The position numbers and the translations under genes are program-made. The notes under the pieces are model-generated. The model made no database searches. It worked only from the letters and a program-made list of their open reading frames with translations, and was not told the DNA's origin. DNA of 64,000 bases from Bacteroidota bacterium (lineage in GTDB: Bacteria; Bacteroidota; Bacteroidia; Sphingobacteriales; Sphingobacteriaceae), in the NCBI GenBank assembly GCA_023427985.1, contig JAEYZM010000012.1, positions 62,001 to 126,000 of the forward strand, given 5' to 3'. Numbering within the stretch: the first letter of the stretch is position 1; each line of letters opens with the position of its first letter. Shown here piece by piece: positions 53,269-64,000 of this stretch.

Positions 53269-53562
53269 ATGAAAGTCACCATTGAGACCAATGTAAATGC
53301 GAGCTTAGAAAAAGCTTGGAATTGCTACACAGAGCCCGACCACATTACTAAATGGAATTTTGCGAGTGATGACTGGCAATGTCCATGGGCAGAGAACGAT
53401 TTGAAAGTTGGTGGTAAATACAGAGCAAGAATGGAAGCGAAAGATGGAAGTTTTGGATTCGTGTTCGAAGCTGTATACGACGAAATTGATCATCATGCTT
53501 TATTACGTTATACCATGCCCGATGGTAGAGAAGTAAAAACTACATTTGATGAGCAAGAATGA
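53269..53562 (+). pseudogene. Truncated SRPBCC (AHSA1-like) protein
   Basis: 97 residues beginning MKVTIETNVNASLEKAWNCY match the START-like SRPBCC family (HITKWNFASDDWQCPWAEND; GKYRARMEAKDGSFGFVFEA). Family members run to about 140 residues and finish with a long C-terminal helix (usually with a GW...L..F pattern), which is missing here; the frame stops after TTFDEQE, and a terminator starts a few bases later. The longer ORF start at 53236 lies inside the preceding terminator, so ATG 53269 is used. It may be a remnant or a functional short form. Confidence 0.55.
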
Positions 53563-53568
53563 AATAAA

Positions 53569-53600
53569 AAAGGCGAATGATAAATCATCCGCCTTTATAT
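53569..53600. terminator. Bidirectional terminator between the SRPBCC gene and katG
   Basis: AAAGGCG-A-ATGAT (53569-53581) pairs with ATCAT-C-CGCCTTT (53584-53596) with one mismatch and a two-base loop. A-rich before and T-rich after. Confidence 0.8.
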
Positions 53601-53615
53601 TTGGTCTGTTTCTGT

Positions 53616-55826
<2,211 letters not shown>

Positions 55827-55946
55827 CTATTTATAATGCTTAAAATCTTGTTGTTATTTTTATTAAATATTTGTAAATTCAAAATGTGAAGTTATATAAA
55901 TGATTCATTAATTTATAATATTTCTACATTGAATGTTTTGATGCGT

Positions 55947-55963
55947 AATAGATATTATCTATT
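55947..55963. promoter_or_regulatory. OxyR-like palindrome upstream of katG
   Basis: AATAGAT-ATT-ATCTATT is a perfect dyad and fits the OxyR element ATAGntnnnanCTAT at every fixed position (55948-55962). Only one such pair is present, whereas a full OxyR site has a second pair at 10-bp spacing. It lies between the divergent katG and the T9SS gene at 55991. Confidence 0.5.
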
Positions 55964-55990
55964 TAATTTAAAATCATAATAGACAACAAC

Positions 55991-57991
55991 ATGAAAATAC
56001 TATTTACATTTTTTGCCCTAACCTTATGTGTTAGTTCATTTGCACAAGAAAAGATATTAATGTTTGTTTCACAAGATAGTACTTACTATTCAGAGTACAT
56101 TGTGATGAAAAGTGCATTAGAAAAAACTGGATATGTGGTGGATGTATTTACTGCGAGTACTAATCCTGCAAGTTGCTACTCTGCGACTGGGGACATTGAA
56201 GAAACTGCTGATAGTTGTGAAGGAAGTTCTTACAATCAGTTCATCGAAAGATTTGAAATTATGTTTGGACAAACTTGGAACGATAACGACAATTCGACAT
56301 TGAACAGCATACCAGTTATTGGGGACATCAATGACTTAGTGAATATTGATAATTACAGAGCAATGGTAATAGCAGGGGGCGTAGGTATTCTTAAGTATAG
56401 AATAGATGGCACTTACGAAGCACAAGCTGGTTTAACAGCTTTACAAATAGAGAATACCGCAAAAAAACTAAACTCATTGGCTGTAGATGCATTACAAAAA
56501 GGCAAACCAGTTCTTGCTCAATGTCATGGTGCAAGTCTGCCTTTATACTGGAGAGTTCCAAACACATCTGGACCTGGTGTAGAATCATTGGGATATAGTT
56601 TATTAAAGGATGGGCAAGCAACTGGATATCCCTCATCTGAAACTGCCTATGAAATATTAGGTTTTGGTGTTGGTTACAAAGCTTTGGATAAAGTAGTAGT
56701 CACAAATCCGAATTCAGCTCTTCAGAATTCTTTTAATGGAAAAGGCAAACTGATTACTAGCAAAGATTGGTATCCTCAAAGCGTTTCACATGCAGCAAAA
56801 ACATTAATCAACATACTTCAAACTTACCCTAAGCATCAAAATTTACAAAATAAAGTTAAGGTATTGATTTTACATGGAGGTGCTGTTGACCCTAACAATT
56901 GCAGCCCTTCGAATAAAAATAACGACATTCCATGTAATTATGGAATTGGAATAAACACACCTGCCGATTATACTGATATACAATCATTATTAAACTCCAC
57001 ATCGTATTCAGATGGATTTCAATTTGAAGTATACGATGTGAATATGCTTAGCTCGACATTACCTTACGATTTAAACAATCAAATTAGCATTGAAAATTAC
57101 TTTATGCAATTTGATGCATTATTGTTTTTCAAGCATTGGAGTAATGGTATATCGACAAGTCTACAACATGCTATTTTAAACTATGTGAAATCTGGAAAAG
57201 GTTTGTTAGCCTTACATCATGCATTATACAATGATCAATTTGGAAAAAATATATTAATAGATTCAATATTCAAAGCCCAGTCAAGTCCGAACAATTGGCA
57301 AGGGAACTTATCGAATTATGAATTATTTAATACAAGTTATGGTCATTTTGTAAGTACCTATGAAGTAAATTATTACAACTCAAATATTGAACCTAAATTT
57401 CTCTGGAATCAGGAAGCTCTATTGAATACCACTAATTATACGACACCTCATTACCCTACCTTATTATTATATGATGAATTGTATTTTAATTTAGATTTCT
57501 TAGGAAGTGCAAGTTTTGGGAAAAATAAAAAACAAATACAAACCTTATTTTCTAACGATCATCAACCAGCAACACAATCACATACTGCTGGAATATTTAC
57601 ATATTTAGCAGATAGTCTAAAAGGAAGAGCTGTATATTTACAAGTTGGAGAACGAAAAGAAAACTTTAGTACAAATTCTTATTTTAGTCAAGTTATAAGA
57701 AATGCATCGGCATGGTCTGCTGATTTAAATTCTTTAAATCCAACAACCGCTATAACAAATTTCACATCACCCCAAATAATAGTATATCCTAATCCTACTG
57801 AAAACACATTACAAATTCAAAATGTACCATTAAACAGCAATATTGAAATACTTGATCTAACTGGTAGAATAATTAAAAAACTAAAATATGATGGACCAAT
57901 AGATATAAGTGATATTATTAATGGAATTTATATTTTAAAAATAGAATTTGCAAACACTAAAAACTATCAGTTTAGATTTTTAAAAGAATAA
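55991..57991 (+). CDS. Secreted double glutamine-amidotransferase-fold (DJ-1/PfpI + ThuA-like) T9SS protein
   Basis: A 666-residue protein. Signal peptide (MKILFTFFALTLCVSSFAQ); an N-terminal domain (about 20-270) of DJ-1/PfpI type with VLAQCHGASLPLYW, where Cys178 sits at the nucleophile elbow; a second domain (about 290-560) resembling ThuA with VLILHGGAVDPNN and GLLALHHALYNDQFG (His409-His410); and a C-terminal T9SS sorting domain from about 588 (IIVYPNPTENTLQIQ). It should be cell-surface. ThuA-like domains are linked to sugar metabolism, but no activity is known for this arrangement. Confidence 0.75.
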   Translation: MKILFTFFALTLCVSSFAQEKILMFVSQDSTYYSEYIVMKSALEKTGYVVDVFTASTNPASCYSATGDIEETADSCEGSSYNQFIERFEIMFGQTWNDNDNSTLNSIPVIGDINDLVNIDNYRAMVIAGGVGILKYRIDGTYEAQAGLTALQIENTAKKLNSLAVDALQKGKPVLAQCHGASLPLYWRVPNTSGPGVESLGYSLLKDGQATGYPSSETAYEILGFGVGYKALDKVVVTNPNSALQNSFNGKGKLITSKDWYPQSVSHAAKTLINILQTYPKHQNLQNKVKVLILHGGAVDPNNCSPSNKNNDIPCNYGIGINTPADYTDIQSLLNSTSYSDGFQFEVYDVNMLSSTLPYDLNNQISIENYFMQFDALLFFKHWSNGISTSLQHAILNYVKSGKGLLALHHALYNDQFGKNILIDSIFKAQSSPNNWQGNLSNYELFNTSYGHFVSTYEVNYYNSNIEPKFLWNQEALLNTTNYTTPHYPTLLLYDELYFNLDFLGSASFGKNKKQIQTLFSNDHQPATQSHTAGIFTYLADSLKGRAVYLQVGERKENFSTNSYFSQVIRNASAWSADLNSLNPTTAITNFTSPQIIVYPNPTENTLQIQNVPLNSNIEILDLTGRIIKKLKYDGPIDISDIINGIYILKIEFANTKNYQFRFLKE

Positions 57992-58133
57992 TATTTAAAG
58001 GAAAAAGTAGTGACTATATATATTTTTATAAATTAATTATTAACACACAATAGGCAAGAAAGTATAAAAGCTTAAATTTTTGTCACAGTTAAAGTTATAA
58101 CCTTAATAAATATAAATATCAGTAAATACTTGA

Positions 58134-58670
58134 ATGTTATTTTTGAAAAAATTAATAACCATACTATTACTAATAATACTAAGTATTAATTTACTGGGCA
58201 CATATGGCATATTCAGATATCATCAGTTTAGATTAAGAAGAGAAATTAAAAGACAGATTAAAAATGGTGTAAAAGAAGAGGAATTGTTAATATTTAATTT
58301 TGAAATCAATGAACTTGAGAAATTGACATGGACAAAGCCCAACGAGTTCAAAATTGGATCTAGATTTTATGATATTGTAAGAAAAGAAATAAATAAAGGA
58401 CTCATAGTATTATTTTGTATAGACGACAAACGAGAATCAATATTGTTTAGTAAGCTTGATGATATTGTTAAGAATAGGGCAAATCAATCAGGATTACAAC
58501 AATTAATAAAAAAAGTATTTCAACTAAAATCATATCAAAATAATCATAATACTTTATTTAGTTTATTTACAACTAATAATCATAAACTCTACATTAAGTT
58601 AAAGTATAATATTTCTGCAGGCTTTCTTAACCCAACCATTAAACCTCCATGTATTTCAACTATTAATTAA
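58134..58670 (+). CDS. Hypothetical single-pass membrane protein
   Basis: A 178-residue protein with an N-terminal membrane segment (about 5-28, ITILLLIILSINLLGTYGIF) followed by a basic stretch (RLRREIKRQIKNG) and a soluble domain containing LIVLFCIDDKRESILFSKL. It resembles a family of anchored Bacteroidota proteins of unknown role; I cannot name it. It lies 36 nt before the TonB receptor gene and is very AT-rich. Confidence 0.55.
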   Translation: MLFLKKLITILLLIILSINLLGTYGIFRYHQFRLRREIKRQIKNGVKEEELLIFNFEINELEKLTWTKPNEFKIGSRFYDIVRKEINKGLIVLFCIDDKRESILFSKLDDIVKNRANQSGLQQLIKKVFQLKSYQNNHNTLFSLFTTNNHKLYIKLKYNISAGFLNPTIKPPCISTIN

Positions 58671-58706
58671 TAAAATAAATTTTTAAAAAATTTAATAGTA
58701 GAAAAA

Positions 58707-60905
58707 ATGAAGAAAATTATATTAATTATGATGGCATTCGTATGCTCGTTGAATACCTATGCTCAGTCAGATACAAATAATATTAGTATCAAATCAAAAA
58801 CAATATCGGAGATTAAAGTAGAATCTGAAAGTATAAAAATTAAATCGGAAGAAGCTCAAACAATAAATACAATCCAACTGAATGAAATCAAAAGAACTTC
58901 AACTGTTACATTAGAAGATGCCATCAATACGAATATCCCAGGAGTGTTTATGCAGAAGAGAACTTATTCTGCAGGTCAGCAATTTAACATTAGAGGATAC
59001 GGAAACGGCACGAGAGGTACAAATGGATTAAATAGCAATTTCGACGGGCAAGGATACAAAGTGTATTTGAACGGGATACCAATTACGGATGCAGAAGGGA
59101 TAACATTAATGGATGATATCGATTTTGCTATCATTGAAAAAGTTGACATTTTAAAAGGTCCTAGTGGCAGTTTATACGGACAAGCTATTGCCGGCACTGT
59201 ATTATTAAACACTTTTGATAATGAAACAAAACAGAGTAATAATATAAGCCAGGAATTAACTTTAGGCGAATATGGTTTATTAAGATCTAGTACTCGAATT
59301 CACCTAGGGAATGATAAGATAAAAACTATATTAAATTATGGTTATCAAGAATTCGGCGGATTCATGCCACATACTAAATCTACTAAGCGACATGTCAATA
59401 TGTTCAATGAGATAAGAGCGAGCAATAAAACAAAATTGAATAGCTTTATATCTTTTGCCGATAGTTATGATGAACGAAATGGGGAGTTAACAATTGCACA
59501 ATACGATACTAATGATTATAGTGGTAACAAAAATTATATAAAGAATAATGGGCACTCTAATGTGATCAGCTTAAGAGCTGGTATTAGTTTAGAAACCACT
59601 TATTCGACAAAGTTTAAGAATACTTTGAGTATGTACAGCACAGGAATTAGTAGCAATGTAAGTTCTGGTGGTGGTTGGACCGATAAAGGGAGTATACATT
59701 ATGGTTTCCGAGAAAATTTCAATTACTTAATCAAATTAAACAATGCCATATCAATTTCAGGTAATACTGGAATAGAAGCTCAATCTCAAAATTCTCAAAC
59801 CATTGGATATTCTATGGTCACAGATAGTTTTAATAAAGATGGGTACAACATCATTGGCAACGCAAGAAGCAATCAGTATGCTGTTTCAAATACATACACT
59901 ATTTTCAATGAATGGAAGTTTATTCTTCCAATGAATTTTAATGTGGTTGCAGGTATAAGCTATAGTAATTTAGATATTAAACTGTTCGATCGATTCTATT
60001 CTGCCACTAATAATACACCATCGAATCCAAATTCAAAGAAGAAGCCCGAATCCTATCATAATTCGTACGATATCGTTTCTCCTAGAATTGCAATCAACAA
60101 AATTATTACCGATAATTTTAATGTATTTATAAACTATAGTTCATCAGGAAAAGCCCCGGTAAGTTCTTATTTTTTCATTCCTGTAACAGGTGAAGTTATT
60201 CGAAATTTAAAACCTGAATATGCGAGTCAGATCGAACTTGGTTTAAATGTTCTTAGTTTTAAAAATAAACTGTCTGTTAATTTGAACATTTATAACACGC
60301 ATTATAAAGATAAAATGACAACTATAGCAGTGCCGAATGCCAGTAATACAGCAACATCATATGTATATGTAGTCAATGGAGGAGAACAAATCCACAATGG
60401 AGTTGAATTTATTGCGAAATACAAAGTGTTAGAAAATAAATCGATAGTTAAAAATTTACAACTATTTGGGAATCTCAATATAACAGATTATAAATACGGA
60501 ACATTTAAGTTCCAACAATTAAGTAGCGATCGACTAAGTGTTGTTGAAAGTGATTTCAGCAATAAAATTGTCCCAGGAAATGCTGCTTATATGTATAATC
60601 TAGGCTTTGACTTCAATACAACATTTGGCCTCTATGGGAATTTGACATATTCGTATAGAGACAAAGTATTCATTACCTCAGACAATAGTTTAATTGCAAA
60701 GGAAAATCTATTCTTAAACTCAAAATTAGGTTATAATAAATCCATAGGGAAACATTTGAATGCCGATGTTTCTATAGCATTCATAAATATGACATCAAAT
60801 AAAAATTACGTCATGGTATTTGTCAATCAATTACCAGATGCCTATATACCCGCTATACCAGATTTAAATCTTGTTGGTAATTTAAGACTTAGCTATTCGT
60901 TTTAA
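58707..60905 (+). CDS. TonB-dependent outer-membrane receptor
   Basis: A 732-residue receptor with a signal peptide (cleavage after about NTYAQ, residue 21). The plug domain (about 60-180) contains EDAINTNIPGVFMQKRTYSA, FNIRGYGNG, VYLNGIPITDAEGI and VDILKGPSGSLYGQAIAG, matching siderophore/iron receptors more than SusC. The barrel ends PAIPDLNLVGNLRLSYSF, with the terminal Phe expected. No SusD or CarboxypepD-like domain. The iron-handling genes that follow suggest iron or haem uptake, but no Fur site is seen. Confidence 0.87.
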   Translation: MKKIILIMMAFVCSLNTYAQSDTNNISIKSKTISEIKVESESIKIKSEEAQTINTIQLNEIKRTSTVTLEDAINTNIPGVFMQKRTYSAGQQFNIRGYGNGTRGTNGLNSNFDGQGYKVYLNGIPITDAEGITLMDDIDFAIIEKVDILKGPSGSLYGQAIAGTVLLNTFDNETKQSNNISQELTLGEYGLLRSSTRIHLGNDKIKTILNYGYQEFGGFMPHTKSTKRHVNMFNEIRASNKTKLNSFISFADSYDERNGELTIAQYDTNDYSGNKNYIKNNGHSNVISLRAGISLETTYSTKFKNTLSMYSTGISSNVSSGGGWTDKGSIHYGFRENFNYLIKLNNAISISGNTGIEAQSQNSQTIGYSMVTDSFNKDGYNIIGNARSNQYAVSNTYTIFNEWKFILPMNFNVVAGISYSNLDIKLFDRFYSATNNTPSNPNSKKKPESYHNSYDIVSPRIAINKIITDNFNVFINYSSSGKAPVSSYFFIPVTGEVIRNLKPEYASQIELGLNVLSFKNKLSVNLNIYNTHYKDKMTTIAVPNASNTATSYVYVVNGGEQIHNGVEFIAKYKVLENKSIVKNLQLFGNLNITDYKYGTFKFQQLSSDRLSVVESDFSNKIVPGNAAYMYNLGFDFNTTFGLYGNLTYSYRDKVFITSDNSLIAKENLFLNSKLGYNKSIGKHLNADVSIAFINMTSNKNYVMVFVNQLPDAYIPAIPDLNLVGNLRLSYSF

Positions 60906-60920
60906 AAACAAAAAATAATC

Positions 60921-60950
60921 AAAGGAAGAGAATATAAACTCTTCCTTTTT
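60921..60950 (+). terminator. Rho-independent terminator after the TonB receptor
   Basis: AAAGGAAGAG (60921-60930) pairs with CTCTTCCTTT (60939-60948) over 8 nt and is followed by Ts. Confidence 0.85.
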
Positions 60951-60963
60951 TGTATATTTAAAC

Positions 60964-61677
60964 ATGAAAATCAGCAGTATATCGAATCTAGAGATTAATG
61001 AAGCAGAGATAGTCTATGCAAGTGATATCAGAGAAAATGTTTTCAATTACATCCAATCGAAATATTCATCTTTCAATAAAGATTCAGTATTATCTTATGA
61101 AGAGCTGAATCAACTTAGGCGAATGTATTTAAGCGAACTCATCCGTATTGATATCGGAGAATACGAAGGTCTTAATAAAGATGTTGGGAAAGCGATAGAA
61201 AACAATACTTTTATCTCAGAAAACATTGAAGAAGATTTAGAAATCAACTTATCTACAGGCCAAAAGTTAGCCGATAAAATTGCAGATTTTGGTGGAAGTT
61301 GGTTTTTTATTTCAGTGTTTTTTGTGTTTATAATTACATGGATGGCTTTAAATGTATTTGTATTAGGTAGCAATTCATACGACCCCTATCCTTTTATTTT
61401 ACTCAATTTGATATTATCCTGTATTGCAGCAATACAAGCACCAATAATAATGATGAGTCAAAACAGACAAGAGCAAAAAGACCGCATTAGAGCGGAACAC
61501 GATTATAAAATCAATTTAAAGGCGGAGTTGGAAGTTAAGCTACTGCATGAAAAAATTGATCATCTCATCATCAATCAAAATAAAAAGCTACTTGAAATTC
61601 AAGAAGTACAAGTAGATTATATGGAAGATTTAATTAAACAGACAACTAAGCAGAATTATAGAAATGATAAATCTTAA
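60964..61677 (+). CDS. DUF1003 domain-containing membrane protein
   Basis: A 237-residue protein. The DUF1003 core is ADKIADFGGSWFFISVFFVF and IITWMALNVFVLGSNSYDPY, giving two membrane segments (about 108-128, 140-160), followed by QAPIIMMSQNRQEQKDRIRA and a long charged coiled coil. The N-terminal 90 residues are charged and helical. The function of the family is unknown. It overlaps the MbfA-like gene by 14 nt, suggesting a functional pair. Confidence 0.85.
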   Translation: MKISSISNLEINEAEIVYASDIRENVFNYIQSKYSSFNKDSVLSYEELNQLRRMYLSELIRIDIGEYEGLNKDVGKAIENNTFISENIEEDLEINLSTGQKLADKIADFGGSWFFISVFFVFIITWMALNVFVLGSNSYDPYPFILLNLILSCIAAIQAPIIMMSQNRQEQKDRIRAEHDYKINLKAELEVKLLHEKIDHLIINQNKKLLEIQEVQVDYMEDLIKQTTKQNYRNDKS

Positions 61678-62761
61678 AAATATACAAACTGAAGTTGATG
61701 CTAGTTATTTATATGAATATTTAGCAAGCAAAGAAGAAGATGAAATTTGTGCAAAAGTATTCTCAGAAATGAGTCAAATTGAGAAGAGTCATGCATTCGC
61801 TTTTCTAGAGAAATCAGGCTTAAATGAAAAAGACTTGCCTAAGCCCTCTTGGCGAGCAAAGACTTTAATTCGAATAGGTAAAATCTTAGGTAACGATTAT
61901 ATTCTTGGCGCATTATTAGATACAGAAAAAAGTTTGTCGAATAATGTATTAAAGGCGAGAAAATCGACATCAAGCAAAGAGTCAATCTCCGATGTTGCGC
62001 ATGTTACCATCTTGAAAAACATTATGAATTCAGACAATTCATTCTCAGGAAATAATTTAAGTCGCTTCGAGAAACGTCATAAATCCGTTGGAGGAAACGC
62101 ATTACGTGCTGCTGTTCTAGGAGGCAACGATGGTTTGGTTTCTAATTTCAGTTTGGTGATGGGTGTAGCAGGTGCAGCTGTAGGACAAACGGAAGTGTTA
62201 ATCACGGGTATGGCTGGATTACTTGCTGGCGCTTTGTCGATGTCCTTAGGTGAATGGATTTCTGTAAAAAGTTCTCAAGAGCTTTATGAAAATCAAATGG
62301 AATTAGAAAAAGAAGAATTGGAAATTAATCCCGATGCAGAAGAAAAAGAACTTGCACTTATCTATATGACAAAAGGGATACCAGAAGATCAAGCAAAAGA
62401 AATGGCTGCTGAAATAATAAAAGATAAGGACAAAGCACATGAAGTATTAGTAAAAGAAGAACTAGGAATTAATTCAGAAGAACTCAAAGGCTCAGCAATG
62501 GAAGCGGCAATAACATCCTTTCTATTGTTTGCAATTGGTGCAATTATACCCGTTATCCCATTTTTCTTTATCGGCGGTTATAAAGCAGTAATAATAAGTG
62601 TAATTTTAAGTACCTTTGGTTTGTTTTTAATTGGTGCGGCAATAACATTGTTCACAGGAAAGAATGTTTGGTATTCCGGATTTCGACAAGTGTTATTTGG
62701 ATTAGCAGCAGCTGCGATTACCTTTGCGATTGGTAATCTCATTGGCACCTCATTAGTTTAA
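61664..62761 (+). CDS. MbfA-like ferritin-domain / VIT1-CCC1 metal transporter fusion
   Basis: A 365-residue protein. An N-terminal rubrerythrin/ferritin-like domain (about 1-105) has EEDEICAKVFSEMSQIEKSH with Glu40-x2-His43 as iron ligands; the C-terminal VIT1/CCC1 domain (about 135-365) has LRAAVLGGNDGLVSNFSLVM, GALSMSLGEWISVKSSQE and a long acidic loop. This is the arrangement of MbfA, an iron exporter in alphaproteobacteria. It may move Fe(II) or Mn(II) out of the cytoplasm. Start ATG 61664, inside the DUF1003 gene. Confidence 0.85.
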   Translation: MINLKNIQTEVDASYLYEYLASKEEDEICAKVFSEMSQIEKSHAFAFLEKSGLNEKDLPKPSWRAKTLIRIGKILGNDYILGALLDTEKSLSNNVLKARKSTSSKESISDVAHVTILKNIMNSDNSFSGNNLSRFEKRHKSVGGNALRAAVLGGNDGLVSNFSLVMGVAGAAVGQTEVLITGMAGLLAGALSMSLGEWISVKSSQELYENQMELEKEELEINPDAEEKELALIYMTKGIPEDQAKEMAAEIIKDKDKAHEVLVKEELGINSEELKGSAMEAAITSFLLFAIGAIIPVIPFFFIGGYKAVIISVILSTFGLFLIGAAITLFTGKNVWYSGFRQVLFGLAAAAITFAIGNLIGTSLV

Positions 62762-62777
62762 TTTAATATACTTCACT

Positions 62778-63230
62778 ATGCCTTTAAAACGTAAAGAAGC
62801 ATTGGTCCCAATTAGCAGGGAACATCATCATGGTCTTTTGTTATGTTGGAAAATCAGAACTGGTTTCAGAAAAAATATTGATCCTCAAAGAATAAAAAAT
62901 TATAGCAATTGGTTTTATGAAAATCATCTGAGTCATCATTTCGAAATTGAAGAAAAATACATTTTCAATATTTTAGAACCCAATGATCAATTAGTAAAAA
63001 AAGCCTATTCACAACATAAACGTTTGCGAAAATTATTTGAAAGCAATACAGACATCGCCAATCATTTATCATTGATTGAAGAAGAGCTAGAATCACATAT
63101 TCGATTCGAAGAAAGAGTTTTATTTAAATCTGTGGAAGAGCAGGCATCTGAAGAACAATTAAATTTAATTACTGAACATCATACTGCGGAACCATTTGAA
63201 GACAACCTAGAAGATAAATTCTGGGAGTAA
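62778..63230 (+). CDS. Hemerythrin domain-containing protein
   Basis: A 150-residue four-helix protein. His and Glu residues are placed as in hemerythrin: SREHHHGLLLCWKIR, HLSHHFEIEEKYIF, HKRLRKLFES and HIRFEERVLFKS. It would bind a diiron site and may sense or carry O2 or NO, or store iron. It follows the MbfA-like gene after 16 nt and precedes a cytochrome b-like gene by 18 nt. Confidence 0.87.
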   Translation: MPLKRKEALVPISREHHHGLLLCWKIRTGFRKNIDPQRIKNYSNWFYENHLSHHFEIEEKYIFNILEPNDQLVKKAYSQHKRLRKLFESNTDIANHLSLIEEELESHIRFEERVLFKSVEEQASEEQLNLITEHHTAEPFEDNLEDKFWE

Positions 63231-63248
63231 TCCAAAAAAATATATCAT

Positions 63249-63818
63249 ATGCACACATATTCAAGAACCTATAGAATCATGCATTGGCTTATAGCCATTT
63301 GTATGATGCTGATATTATTAACCATTTTTCTACGTCTAACTTGGTTAGAAAAAAATAACGTTTCTCAAATCATTCAAGAGTATTTAAAATCAATCAATAT
63401 TTCCTTAACAGAAGATCAAAGTATTTTACTTGCTAAAAAAATTCGCAAACCCATGTGGGAATGGCATATTTACTTAGGCTATGCATTGGTCGCTTTGTAC
63501 TCTATTCGTGTTGCACTTCCATTTTTTGGTCAAATGAAATTTCATTTCCCATGGTCTAAAGAATTAAATTCTAAAGATAAATTCAAACAATGGGTACATT
63601 TTATTTTTTATATAGCTGTGTTTATTTCACTCGCAACCGGACTGATTATTGAATTAGGACCAAAAGAATATAAAAAGCCGATGGAAGAAATTCATGAACT
63701 GTCCTTATATTATTTATTAACGTATATCGTACTTCATTTTTCAGGAATTCTTATTGCTGAATTTAAAGATAGAAAAGGTATTGTTTCTGAAATTATAAGT
63801 GGAAAATCCAATGAATAA
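63249..63818 (+). CDS. Cytochrome b561-like membrane protein
   Basis: A 189-residue protein with four membrane segments (about 11-28, 76-93, 117-138, 155-175). His residues stand in RIMHWLIAICMM, EWHIYLGYALVALYSIR, QWVHFIFYIAV and IVLHFSGILIAEFK, suiting two b-type haems. It resembles small cytochrome b/DUF4405 proteins that move electrons across the membrane. It could serve the hemerythrin or the metal transporter before it. The stop overlaps the lipocalin start by 8 nt. Confidence 0.82.
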   Translation: MHTYSRTYRIMHWLIAICMMLILLTIFLRLTWLEKNNVSQIIQEYLKSINISLTEDQSILLAKKIRKPMWEWHIYLGYALVALYSIRVALPFFGQMKFHFPWSKELNSKDKFKQWVHFIFYIAVFISLATGLIIELGPKEYKKPMEEIHELSLYYLLTYIVLHFSGILIAEFKDRKGIVSEIISGKSNE

Positions 63819-64000
63819 ATTAATCTTTTTAGCTGGAATTCTTTCTTTGCTTACATATGCATCATGTAGCACTATCCCCGATGGCGCTACTGCGGTAAAA
63901 CCTTTCGATGTAAATAAATACAGTGGAACTTGGTATGAAATTGCTCGACTCGATATGAAGTTCGAGAAAAATTTAATTCGCGTTACAGCTAATTATTCCT
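63811..64000 (+). CDS. blc: Lipocalin family lipoprotein (Blc-like), N-terminal part
   Basis: The first 63 residues are in the window; the gene runs off the right edge. A lipobox (TYASC, Cys19) follows a short signal, then PFDVNKYSGTWYEIARLDMK, with the G-x-W lipocalin signature, and KFEKNLIRVTANYS. It matches bacterial lipocalin Blc, a membrane-attached binder of lipids used in envelope stress. It overlaps the cytochrome gene by 8 nt, so is co-transcribed with it. Confidence 0.87.
   Translation, partial: MNKLIFLAGILSLLTYASCSTIPDGATAVKPFDVNKYSGTWYEIARLDMKFEKNLIRVTANYS

Noticed and set aside
58671..58706. Fur box upstream of the TonB receptor
   Set aside because: The region is AT-only runs and does not match a GATAAT-type repeat.

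Overview
The window looks like a chromosomal segment of a low-GC Bacteroidota (Bacteroidetes) bacterium, probably an aerobic environmental member of the Chitinophagales/Sphingobacteriales side. This is inferred from two proteins with type IX secretion (T9SS) C-terminal sorting domains, the order mreB-mreC-mreD-mrdA-rodA and ftsX-DUF3098-uppP-truB-ribF, several -7 boxes of the Bacteroidota form TAnnTTTG (some with a TTTG box 19-21 nt upstream), and weak or absent Shine-Dalgarno sequences at most genes. No tRNA, rRNA, CRISPR array, prophage or transposase is visible.

Layout. (1) 1-7468: aerobic phenylacetate degradation. A leftward cluster paaA-B-C-D, paaG-H, paaI, paaJ (cut by the window edge) encodes the phenylacetyl-CoA epoxidase and the lower pathway; paaE, the epoxidase reductase, is divergent. 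An SDR gene follows. (2) 7528-10027: membrane proteins, a CPBP protease and a flavin reductase-like protein, all leftward. (3) 10158-15857: a TonB-dependent receptor and the tyrosine/homogentisate pathway (fahA divergent from hmgA-hppD). (4) 15917-19077: a FkbM methyltransferase, purN, purH. (5) 19156-24655: cell-shape operon mreBCD-mrdA-rodA. (6) 24672-31666: leuS (leftward), ftsX, DUF3098, uppP, truB, ribF, a thioesterase. (7) 31693-37307: a T9SS cargo protein, uvrA (leftward), an ECF sigma factor with a small partner, nth. (8) 37382-44819: accessory genes, including a methyltransferase-like gene overlapping a homogentisate-prenyltransferase-like UbiA gene, a DODA-type dioxygenase, a TauE/SafE exporter, DinB-like and DUF proteins. 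(9) 44878-53562: alpha/beta hydrolase, ECF sigma factor, putative membrane anti-sigma factor, a small exported protein and a complete RND efflux system. (10) 53616-64000: katG with an OxyR-like site upstream, a secreted double amidotransferase-fold T9SS protein, a TonB receptor, and a module of DUF1003, MbfA-like ferritin/CCC1 fusion, hemerythrin and cytochrome b-like proteins, ending in a partial lipocalin.

Most distinctive structure. Intergenic spaces in the first 29 kb hold short-period repeat arrays of several families (written A-H here). The same families recur in different spaces, sometimes in the same order, and directly abut start codons (SDR gene and DUF3098; paaG and hppD). One copy forms a perfect palindrome that carries the leuS stop codon. 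Hairpins and dyads also separate the sub-blocks of the paa cluster. Other points worth checking are a possible small transcript between fahA and hmgA, a hairpin that hides the start region of the gene after the ECF sigma factor, a TGTAACATT motif before ECF-linked units, and the UbiA/methyltransferase pair that could use homogentisate for a prenylquinone.
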